DNA from: BRH-c25 sp012519325
GTDB taxonomy: Bacteria > Bacillota > Clostridia > Lutisporales > Lutisporaceae
DNA length: 64,000 nt
Assembly: GCA_050950645.1 (NCBI GenBank)
Contig: JBMNHZ010000010.1
Location: 201,358-265,357, forward strand
Direction: 5' to 3'
Shown: piece after piece, positions 1-6,980 of the stretch
Numbering within the stretch: the stretch's first letter is position 1
Layout of the letters: each line of letters begins with the position of its first letter
Notes under the pieces: generated by a model
Seen by the model: only the letters and a program-made list of their open reading frames with translations
What the model was told of the DNA's origin: nothing
The model's database searches: none
Made by a program: the position numbers and the translations under genes

Positions 1-397
1 CTGCGAACCTTCCCGGTAAAGTAATGTGTGTTGTTACCCTAGCACCTTTTGCATCTATAGGCTCCTTCATTACCTGAACCATTATTTCCTGACCGGACTT
101 TAGAAGGTCATCTATCTGATAATCTTTATACTGCGCGGAGCTGACATACATCTCATCCTCATCAAAATAAGTGTTTGGAAGTGCATCTTTTACATACAAA
201 AATGCATTTTTGTCCAAACCAATATTGATAAAGGCTGCCTGCATTCCGGGAAGCACGTTTTCCACCCTTCCCTTGTATATATTGCCTGTAATCCTTTCGT
301 TGCTCTGCCTTTCAATATATATCTCAGCCAGTTCCTTGTTTTCCAGCAAGGCAACACGGGTTTGCCTGGAACCAACATCAATAATAATCTCTTTCAT
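1..397 (-). CDS. rng: Ribonuclease G/E, N-terminal part (cut by window edge)
   Basis: The first 132 codons of an RNase E/G family endoribonuclease, which processes rRNA precursors and mRNA in the cytoplasm. The start is the ATG at 397, with AAGGAG about 10 bases upstream. The N-terminus runs MKEIIIDVG, then an S1-type RNA-binding segment (GNIYKGRVENVLPGMQAAF, about residues 38-56) followed by NIGLDKNAFLY, the arrangement typical of RNase G. The catalytic DNase I-like part lies outside the window. It is the last visible gene of a minus-strand series downstream of two radical-SAM-linked genes; in Clostridia rng commonly follows this pair and precedes rplU, which cannot be checked here. Confidence 0.9.
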   Translation of the reverse strand, partial: MKEIIIDVGSRQTRVALLENKELAEIYIERQSNERITGNIYKGRVENVLPGMQAAFINIGLDKNAFLYVKDALPNTYFDEDEMYVSSAQYKDYQIDDLLKSGQEIMVQVMKEPIDAKGARVTTHITLPGRFA

Positions 398-433
398 AAA
401 TCGCACTCCTTCATCTTTCGAATAAGATTTCAG

Positions 434-1147
434 TTATGCCTGAAAGCCTTCATATTCGAGCAAATCTACAAGCTTACCGTTTTTTTCTGCATATACTTGT
501 TCCCTGTTTATTTTAATCTTCTGAATATCATAACCTGTGAATTCTTTAAAAGCCTCCATTAACAATTCAGGCTTAAGGTTTCCTCTGCTTCCGCTGAGGA
601 GAAGGCAATCAATTGTATGCTTGCCTTCTTTAGACCCAGCCAGTTTCATGCTCACAATCAGGGGTTTTATATCTGTCTCCTTAAGCTCAAATCCCTTCTT
701 GGGCTGCTTTTTCATTATTCTGATGTCTTTCTGCGCCGTAAATGCTTCGATTTTACTTTTTAACTCACAATATGACAAATTTTCGATATAAATTTCAATA
801 CTATATCTTGAATGGGAAACAACCGACATGGCACTCTTATGGTTTCCGCCCATTTCAATGCCTGCGAGAATCCTTATTCCTTCCGGCAAAGAGTTGTTCA
901 GGCGCCTCCGTATCTCCCGGACATCCATTGGCTCGGTAAGCTTTAAATCCACATATTCGGCATTGCTGGTGACGCCCAAGGATAACGGAGCAGCAAAGGA
1001 TATCTCCTGGTGGGGATTGAAGCCGCTGCTGTAAGATATGGGTATGCTTGCCCTTCTCAATGCTCTTTGAAATACCCTCATAAGATCCAGATGGGATATA
1101 TACTTCACTTCACTGCCTTTGGTAAATTTAAGTCTTATTCCAATCAT
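434..1147 (-). CDS. DUF2344 / TIGR03936 radical-SAM-linked protein
   Basis: A 237-residue protein of the DUF2344 family, named for its constant pairing with a radical SAM protein, sometimes as a fusion. The biochemical role is unknown; an RNA-related function is often guessed because rng and ribosomal protein genes are neighbours. Visible family traits are the N-terminal RLKFTKGSEVKYISHLDLMR segment and GFNPHQEISFAAPLSLGV at about residues 42-59. The ATG at 1147 overlaps the stop of the upstream radical SAM gene by four bases (ATGA), so the two are almost certainly translationally coupled. Family assignment is from motif memory. Confidence 0.85.
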   Translation of the reverse strand: MIGIRLKFTKGSEVKYISHLDLMRVFQRALRRASIPISYSSGFNPHQEISFAAPLSLGVTSNAEYVDLKLTEPMDVREIRRRLNNSLPEGIRILAGIEMGGNHKSAMSVVSHSRYSIEIYIENLSYCELKSKIEAFTAQKDIRIMKKQPKKGFELKETDIKPLIVSMKLAGSKEGKHTIDCLLLSGSRGNLKPELLMEAFKEFTGYDIQKIKINREQVYAEKNGKLVDLLEYEGFQA

Positions 1148-3000
1148 TTGCAGACACCGCCTTCCTGAAGCAGATTAATACCGCAGCCGGTGCAGGCAGC
1201 CCTGCAATCTCTCGTCAGTTCTCCCTTAAGGGATTTTTTATACTCACTCCTCAGATACTTTTTAGTTACTCCCACATCAATATGATCCCATGGGAGTATT
1301 TCGTCCAGTTCTCTTCGCCTTGCAGCGTAGAAGTCAAGATCTACTCCTGTTTCCTTAAAGGCTTGCATCCAGGCATTAAAATTGAAATACTGGTCCCAAC
1401 CGTCAAATTTGCATCCCAACTCCCATGCTTTAATGAGTACATCGCACAGCTTCCTGTCTCCTCTTGCAAACACTGCCTCCATATAGCTGACATAAGGATC
1501 ATGCCAATTAAAGGTGATCTGCTTTTTCTTAATGGCCTTTTGAAGATATCTCTGTTTATCCATGAGGGTATCGATAGAATCCTGAGGCTCCCACTGAAAG
1601 GGGGTAAAGGGCTTGGGAACAAAAGAAGAAGCACTGACAGTCACATTAAGGCCTTTTCCCCTTTTCTCCTTCGGAACCTGGTAATACCTGTCCACAACTT
1701 TGAATGCCAAACCTGCAATGCCCTGGATATCTTCCATAGTCTCTGTGGGAAGCCCTATCATAAAATACAGCTTGACCTTGCTGTAGCCTGTATCAAACGC
1801 CGCTCCTACCGAGTTAATCAGATCCTCTTCGTCTACTCCTTTGTTGATCACATTCCGCATTCTCTGAGTGCCGGCTTCAGGAGCAAATGTAAGACCGCTT
1901 TTCCTTACCTTCTGAACCTCCCTGATAAGCTTCAGCGAAAAAGAATCAATGCGAAGAGAGGGGAAAGATAATCCTATCCTGCTGCTTTGATACTTGGATA
2001 CCAGACGTTTCACTAATTCATTAAGATTTGAAAAATCACCTGTTGACAATGAGGACAATGAGATTTCCTCGTATCCGGAGCTCTCAATAAGCTTATCGGC
2101 TATTTCTACCAGCTCCTCTATCTCCCTCTCCCTTACCGGCCTGTAAATCATACCTGCCTGGCAAAATCGGCAGCCTCTTGTACAGCCTCTGAATATCTCA
2201 AGCATTATTCTGTCATGTACAATATCAATGAAGGGTACCACTATTTTGTCAGGAAAATAAGAACCCTTAAGGTTCTTTATTACCCTTTTCCGGATTTTCG
2301 CCGGAATATCTTCGCATATCGCTTTTATTTCCTTTATGGTTAAATCCTTGTTATACTCAACACTGTAATACTTAGGTACATATACTCCCCTGACAGAAGC
2401 TGCCGTCTTTAAAAACTCATCCCTGGTGCCCCTTGAACTCTTCCACCTTCTGTAATGCTCCATAACTTCCAGCAGCTGTTCCTCACCTTCCCCAAGCATA
2501 AAAAAATCAATAATATCATATAGCGGTTCAGGATTGAATGCACAAGGCCCGCCAGCAACAATAAAAGGATGCCCCTCATTTCTTTCGCCGGATCTTAAGG
2601 GTATTCCGGCCAGATCCAGCATATTCACGATGTTTGTATAACTCATCTCATATTGAAGGGTAAAGCCCACAAAATCAAAGCTGTCGATAAAGTCCCTGCT
2701 CTCCAGACCGAAAAGCTTGATGCCGCTTTTTCTCATTTCTTCTTCCATATCAGGCCACGGGGCAAAAACCCTCTCACAAAAAATATCCTTCTGATTATTC
2801 AACAGGTGATATAGTATTTTCATTCCAAGATGTGACATACCAACCTCGTACACATCAGGAAAGCAAAATGCAAATCTTATGTCCACCTCTTCCGGATTCT
2901 TATGTACGCTGTTCCATTCTGTTCCTATATATCTTCCCGGCTTTTCCACCTTAGAAAGCAGTTCCTCATATATATACTCCTTAATATTATCGTATTTCAT
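1144..3000 (-). CDS. Radical SAM protein, TIGR03960 family
   Basis: A 618-residue radical SAM enzyme of unknown substrate. The iron-sulfur binding motif is CTRGCRFC (CxxxCxxC) at about residue 270 within RGCTRGCRFCQAGM; it is preceded by a B12-binding-like N-terminal region that includes VAGGPCAFNPEPL. A later LSSLSTGDF and FAPEAGTQRMR match the SAM-barrel of this group. The protein ends in a cysteine cluster (CRAACTGCG). The ATG at 3000 has GGAGGAA just upstream. It forms an operon with the DUF2344 gene (4-base overlap) and RNase G. Radical chemistry is inferred from the cysteine motif; what it modifies is not known. Confidence 0.88.
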   Translation of the reverse strand: MKYDNIKEYIYEELLSKVEKPGRYIGTEWNSVHKNPEEVDIRFAFCFPDVYEVGMSHLGMKILYHLLNNQKDIFCERVFAPWPDMEEEMRKSGIKLFGLESRDFIDSFDFVGFTLQYEMSYTNIVNMLDLAGIPLRSGERNEGHPFIVAGGPCAFNPEPLYDIIDFFMLGEGEEQLLEVMEHYRRWKSSRGTRDEFLKTAASVRGVYVPKYYSVEYNKDLTIKEIKAICEDIPAKIRKRVIKNLKGSYFPDKIVVPFIDIVHDRIMLEIFRGCTRGCRFCQAGMIYRPVREREIEELVEIADKLIESSGYEEISLSSLSTGDFSNLNELVKRLVSKYQSSRIGLSFPSLRIDSFSLKLIREVQKVRKSGLTFAPEAGTQRMRNVINKGVDEEDLINSVGAAFDTGYSKVKLYFMIGLPTETMEDIQGIAGLAFKVVDRYYQVPKEKRGKGLNVTVSASSFVPKPFTPFQWEPQDSIDTLMDKQRYLQKAIKKKQITFNWHDPYVSYMEAVFARGDRKLCDVLIKAWELGCKFDGWDQYFNFNAWMQAFKETGVDLDFYAARRRELDEILPWDHIDVGVTKKYLRSEYKKSLKGELTRDCRAACTGCGINLLQEGGVCK

Positions 3001-3173
3001 TTATTCCTCCTAAATTATTTTGCTTCACTTCGCTTAGCAAAAGGCAATAGATTTAGCCGTGCTTCGAAGCCCTGCCGTAATCCCATTGCCAATAGCCCAC
3101 AGCCCATAGCCTATCGTAAACAAATTTTCTGGTCATAATCATATTATTACATAATTATAGTATAAAATTCTAC
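3001..3173. repeat. Gene-free spacer with degenerate repeat
   Basis: This 173-base spacer holds a low-complexity segment at about 3040-3120 built from variants of 'caatagccca' and 'cccatagcct'. On the minus strand it contains ttacggcagggcttcgaag, which resembles phrases at 40350 (ttagggcggggcttagaag) and 54916 (agggcggggttacgaag). I see no start codon with a ribosome binding site here. Probably a worn copy of a dispersed intergenic repeat. Confidence 0.4.
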
Positions 3174-4025
3174 TTAAAGTTTATCTCCCCCGTTAGTTAT
3201 TTGTCCAATTCTTCCGTCATATCCGTATTTTAGAAAACCTTCTATTATTTCATCTTCATTCAGCATCCTTTTTATCCTGCCCTTTTCATCTGACACTTCT
3301 ACGCAGCACAAAGTCACAGGGCTGAATTTGTTTACAACCAGTCTTATAGGAGTATTCTCCTGTGCTTTTATAAATCTTTTTCTTATCTGTCCAAGGGCTA
3401 TCATTGTTTTCTTAGTGTTGTTACCGGTAAACAGATAATAATACGAGCTGTTTTTCTCTTCCTTTAAAGCTCCTATATATATGAAAACAGCTGCAATTAT
3501 CAATGCCACGCTTCTGCTTCCCGCCATCAGCATGCAGATATTGTATCCCAGAAATAGAAAAGCTGCAATCTTTCCTGCCGAAGCTAATATCTTTGTTGCC
3601 TGCCTGTATCCTATGAAGAAGCAAAGCAGATTTCTTGCAATTTTGCCTCCATCCAGAGGTATTACCGGCAGAAGGTTGAACAAGCAAATAATCAGATTAT
3701 ATCTGAAGACTGACTCCAATACCTCCGAATACTCTCTAAAAAAACCGAATGCCAGCGCTAATACGAGGCTTGAGGCAGGCCCTGCTGCTGAAACCACCGC
3801 TTCTGCAGTGCCTCCCAGCTTAGATAATTCCTCCATCCTGGATATCCCTCCGTAGGGCATAAGCTCAACTTCATACACCTTGATTCTTAACTTTTTTGCT
3901 ACTAATACATGTCCGAGTTCGTGAATAATTACACCGGCAAACATTATCAGTGACCGCTGCAGCCAGCCTATAATGCAGCTGACAAATAAAAAAAGGATAA
4001 AAAAAATATTTAATTTTATCCTCAC
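3174..4025 (-). CDS. spoIVFB: M50 site-2 protease, SpoIVFB-like
   Basis: A polytopic membrane metalloprotease of 283 residues. The zinc motif is HELGH (in VIIHELGHVLV, about residue 35) and the second metal-ligand region is VIPLDGGKIARN (about residue 136), the LDG motif of M50 proteases. After the membrane part comes a cytosolic tail of about 90 residues that resembles the CBS-like region of SpoIVFB. In sporulating Firmicutes SpoIVFB cleaves pro-sigma-K in the mother cell. The start chosen is GTG at 4025 because GGGGG lies 8 bases upstream; a TTG at 4040 is possible. It directly follows the M23/SpoIVFA-like gene and lies beside the min/mre block, as usual for this pair. Confidence 0.85.
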   Translation of the reverse strand: MRIKLNIFFILFLFVSCIIGWLQRSLIMFAGVIIHELGHVLVAKKLRIKVYEVELMPYGGISRMEELSKLGGTAEAVVSAAGPASSLVLALAFGFFREYSEVLESVFRYNLIICLFNLLPVIPLDGGKIARNLLCFFIGYRQATKILASAGKIAAFLFLGYNICMLMAGSRSVALIIAAVFIYIGALKEEKNSSYYYLFTGNNTKKTMIALGQIRKRFIKAQENTPIRLVVNKFSPVTLCCVEVSDEKGRIKRMLNEDEIIEGFLKYGYDGRIGQITNGGDKL

Positions 4026-4063
4026 AATTTGAACCCCCAATGTTACTAATCATAACTGTCTTT

Positions 4064-4798
4064 CTATTGTGTTTTAATCAGCATTTCCATAGGGCTGACA
4101 GGCTTTCCGTCCTCCTGAATCTCGAAATGTAAATGCGGTCCTGAAGTAATCCCCGTATCTCCTACCTCTCCGATTATTTCTCCCTGTTGAACTTTCTGTC
4201 CCTCTTCAACTATTATTTTGTAGCAGTGGGCATAGATTACATCATATTTGCCGCTCCTTATGCATACGTACCTTCCGTATGTTTCATCCTCCCCCACCTT
4301 TACTACCGTTCCCGACGAGGAAGACTTTATAGGTGTTCCTACTTCAGCATCTATATCTATTCCGGTATGCATTCTTACTGTTTGAAACACAGGATGGATT
4401 CTTTCACCGTATTCCGATGTTATTTCACCTTCTACAGGCATAATGAAGCTTGGGCTGTCTTCAAATATTTCCATCCCCACTTCAGCAACTCCAAGGTTTT
4501 TCTTTGCCTCTGGTATTATATTCCCGATGTTCTGAAATGTTCCCAATACTTTTAAAAAATCTATGTTCCAATTTATTGTGGTTCTTATCCCGTCGGAAAT
4601 CATATTTGTAAAGCCTACATTGATGCTGTTCACCAATAGTACTGCTGCTATGGCTGCAATAGATATAAAGGACTGAATCAGAAACCTGTCCCAAAAACTT
4701 TTTTCGCCGTATTTCCTGGGCCTGAAGGCAGTGCTGAATTTTCTATATTCCTTTATGTATTTTGGTCTGGGAATATTTTCAAAATTATTGTTGTTCAT
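4064..4798 (-). CDS. spoIVFA: Membrane-anchored M23 (LytM) protein, SpoIVFA-like
   Basis: A 244-residue protein with one N-terminal membrane segment (FLIQSFISIAAIAAVLLV, about residues 40-57) and a C-terminal LytM/M23 domain. The metal ligands of active M23 peptidases are visible: HTGID, YAHC and HLHFE, so this copy could be catalytic. In Bacillus SpoIVFA anchors and inhibits SpoIVFB; position immediately upstream of the M50 gene supports that role. The start is the ATG at 4798, preceded by GGGGGAGAGG; the longer reading from 4831 lacks a better site. Alternative: a cell-wall endopeptidase unrelated to sporulation. Confidence 0.78.
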   Translation of the reverse strand: MNNNNFENIPRPKYIKEYRKFSTAFRPRKYGEKSFWDRFLIQSFISIAAIAAVLLVNSINVGFTNMISDGIRTTINWNIDFLKVLGTFQNIGNIIPEAKKNLGVAEVGMEIFEDSPSFIMPVEGEITSEYGERIHPVFQTVRMHTGIDIDAEVGTPIKSSSSGTVVKVGEDETYGRYVCIRSGKYDVIYAHCYKIIVEEGQKVQQGEIIGEVGDTGITSGPHLHFEIQEDGKPVSPMEMLIKTQ

Positions 4799-4919
4799 AT
4801 ATCCTCTCCCCCAAGGTTCTTTATGAATCAATATATATATATTTGTTTTCCCGGGGAATTATGTCCAAAAAAATGAATAATGCGACGCAGCCAGTTTGCA
4901 GTCATATTCGCGGAGCAAG

Positions 4920-4982
4920 AGGACATGGGGACGTTTCCCCTGTCTCACTGAAAGCGAGACAGGGGAAACGTCCCCATGTCCT
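4920..4982. repeat. Palindromic element, copy A
   Basis: A perfect inverted repeat with 27-base arms (4920-4946 and 4956-4982) around the loop actgaaagc. The arm core is ggacgtttcccctgtctc. The same design recurs at 45853, 54953 and 60118, with a fragment at 27271. It could fold into a very stable hairpin on either strand. The sequence just left of it (tttgcagtcatattc, 4893-4908) is shared with copy C (tttgcagtcatactc), so the repeated unit may extend beyond the palindrome. Confidence 0.85.
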
Positions 4983-4995
4983 TCTTCTCCAAATG

Positions 4996-5045
4996 TGAAA
5001 AAGGATATCTCAGACTACTTGTTGAGTAATTGTAAGATATCCCTC
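4996..5045 (-). terminator. Probable terminator of the min operon; repeated hairpin
   Basis: Inverted repeat with arms ggatatct (5003-5010) and agatatcc (5035-5042) and further pairing inside. It lies just past the minE stop. A close relative sits at 30436-30485 in the same position relative to another minus-strand gene (gggatatcgcaaactac ... gtagttttgcaatatccc). The minus-strand side ends in a short run of T (tttttc). Confidence 0.5.
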
Positions 5046-5050
5046 TGTTT

Positions 5051-5332
5051 CTAAATATTACTATGGCCTTTCATTCTTGTTATGGGTATATTGGCAACCA
5101 AAGCGGGTACCGTTGAATTATCAATCTCTCTTTTTGTTCTTGTAAGCTTGATTTCAAGTCCTTCTTCGTCAATTTCCATATAATCAGATATTACCTTAAT
5201 CAGTTCTCCCTTTATCATTTCAAGAAATTGAGGAGATACATTAGCCCTGTCATGGATCAATACCAGTTTGAGTCTTTCCTTCGCTATATCCTTACTGCTT
5301 GCACTTCTGTTAAACCATTTAAACAAGTCCAC
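5051..5332 (-). CDS. minE: Cell division topological specificity factor MinE
   Basis: A 93-residue MinE, which stimulates MinD ATPase and relieves MinC inhibition at mid-cell. Visible family features are the N-terminal amphipathic FKWFNRS segment, AKERLKLVLIHDRANVSP (about residues 17-34) and the C-terminal topological domain with LEIKLTR. The start chosen is GTG at 5332, eight bases after GAGGAGG; the GTG at 5341 would overlap that site. minD ends a few bases upstream, so this is the third gene of minCDE. Confidence 0.92.
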   Translation of the reverse strand: MDLFKWFNRSASSKDIAKERLKLVLIHDRANVSPQFLEMIKGELIKVISDYMEIDEEGLEIKLTRTKREIDNSTVPALVANIPITRMKGHSNI

Positions 5333-5347
5333 AACTAACACCTCCTC

Positions 5348-6157
5348 TTACTGCTTTTTCTTATTCAATCCAAAAAGTCTTGCCATTCTCTTGAAAAAAC
5401 CATCATCCGATTCAAAATTCATAAATGGAATGTCTTCTCCCATTATCCTTCTTACTATATTCCTGTAGGCTTGTCCCGCCAGAGATTGTTCTATTGCTAT
5501 GGCTGGTTCTCCCCTGTTGGTGGAAACAACAATCATATCATCATCGGGAACCACCCCCAGAAGATCAATGGCAAGTATATCAATCATGTCGTCAATATTC
5601 ATCATATCCCCGCGTTTAACCATTTCCATCTTGATCCTGTTTATTATAAGCATAGGATTCCTTAATCCGCTTGCCTCCAAAAGACCAATAATCCTATCCG
5701 CGTCTCTTACTGCAGACACCTCGGGAGTAGTAACAACAATTGCCTTATTTGCCCCTGCTATCGCATTCTTGAAGCCCTGTTCAATACCCGCGGGACAGTC
5801 CAATATTACATAATCAAACTCCTCTGAAAGATCTCCTACGAGTTTTTGCATCTGTTCGGGGTTCACCGCGTTTTTATCTTTTGTTTGTGCTGCCGGAAGC
5901 AGGTACAGGTTAGTATACCTCTTATCCTTTATAAGAGCTTGTCTTTGCCTGCAGACACCTTCTACTACATCCACAAGATCATACACTATTCTATTTTCCA
6001 AACCCATTACGACATCCAGATTTCTAAGTCCTATATCTGCATCAACCAGAACAACACTCTTCCCTTTTAGCGACAAACCGGTTCCTATATTAGCCGTAGT
6101 AGTTGTTTTCCCAACTCCGCCTTTCCCTGATGTAACAACGATTACTTCACCCATCAT
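5348..6157 (-). CDS. minD: Septum site-determining ATPase MinD
   Basis: A 269-residue ParA/MinD ATPase. The deviant Walker A motif is GKGGVGKTTTTAN (about residues 11-23); VDADIGLRNLD and DCPAGIEQG are the switch regions. The C-terminus FFKRMARLFGLNKKKQ is the expected amphipathic membrane-targeting helix. MinD recruits MinC to the membrane to block FtsZ assembly at the poles. Two adjacent ATGs (6157 and 6154) follow GGAGGT; the second has the better spacing. Confidence 0.95.
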   Translation of the reverse strand: MMGEVIVVTSGKGGVGKTTTTANIGTGLSLKGKSVVLVDADIGLRNLDVVMGLENRIVYDLVDVVEGVCRQRQALIKDKRYTNLYLLPAAQTKDKNAVNPEQMQKLVGDLSEEFDYVILDCPAGIEQGFKNAIAGANKAIVVTTPEVSAVRDADRIIGLLEASGLRNPMLIINRIKMEMVKRGDMMNIDDMIDILAIDLLGVVPDDDMIVVSTNRGEPAIAIEQSLAGQAYRNIVRRIMGEDIPFMNFESDDGFFKRMARLFGLNKKKQ

Positions 6158-6206
6158 ACTACCTCCATTATTTATTGTATCAGCCTATATAATGATATCG
6201 TATATT

Positions 6207-6872
6207 CTATCTGTTTTTCAAATATGGCTCAACAACTATCATTCCTTGTTTTACCAATGCAATTTCAGGATTTTCCGGCTCACTGCCCATTCCATCAGGA
6301 GACCTTGTTATTATATCTCCTATTCTCAGCTGAGAAGGCTGCATTTTATATGCAGCAATGAATGCACCGTAGTCACCACTGGCTCCTGCATGGATAATTC
6401 CTCTTACAGTTCCCAATATTATTACAGATCCGGCCGCTTTAATATGAGCTCCGGGATTCACATCCCCAATTACCACCACATTCCCTTTATACTGAATTAA
6501 CTGTCCGGATCTGAGTGTTGTTCTGACTATAAGCGCTTCCCCTTTGTATACATATTCAAAAGGAAGCTGTTCCAGCATTTCCGTTCTTTTTACTGCGGAA
6601 CGCTCCTCCTGTACAAAATGTTTTTTATCACTATAATCTCCTACTACTGTCATGCCATATTCCTGCTCCATTACTTCTCTAAGCTCATCAAACTCTTCCT
6701 TAGTCAGTTCCTTTCCCTTGAAGTTCATAACCTTTGCTCCTTCAAAAAAACGCTTGGAAGGCTTGATCTTTCTTTCCAGATTATACTTAATGGTATTCAA
6801 ATCCATTTCTTCCTTGAGAATTATATATAATCCTTCTTTTGTACCTTTGAATATTACTGCATTTTCAGCCAT
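6207..6872 (-). CDS. minC: Septum site-determining protein MinC
   Basis: A 221-residue MinC, the FtsZ-polymer inhibitor. The C-terminal beta-helix is recognisable from RSGQLIQYKGNVVVIGDVN (about residues 125-143), then PGAHIKAAGSVIILGTVRG and GAFIAAYKMQPSQLRIG. The start is ATG 6872 (MAENAVIFKG), preceded by GGGGGT; an upstream ATG at 6902 lacks such a site. First gene of minCDE, just downstream of PBP2. Confidence 0.9.
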   Translation of the reverse strand: MAENAVIFKGTKEGLYIILKEEMDLNTIKYNLERKIKPSKRFFEGAKVMNFKGKELTKEEFDELREVMEQEYGMTVVGDYSDKKHFVQEERSAVKRTEMLEQLPFEYVYKGEALIVRTTLRSGQLIQYKGNVVVIGDVNPGAHIKAAGSVIILGTVRGIIHAGASGDYGAFIAAYKMQPSQLRIGDIITRSPDGMGSEPENPEIALVKQGMIVVEPYLKNR

Positions 6873-6980
6873 AGCAGTACCCCCTGTTTCCAGCTGTATC
6901 ATGTATAAATACTTAGTCTAATATAATTTCTTCATAATTGCTATAAATCCTTCTTTCCTGTGAAAAAAAGCATTTTTTGC

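Noticed and set aside
1282..1971. 229-codon plus-strand ORF inside the radical SAM gene
   Set aside because: Antisense to a well-conserved gene; codon-mirrored shadow.
4920..4982. CRISPR repeat
   Set aside because: Copies are far apart, palindromic over their full length and without regular spacers.
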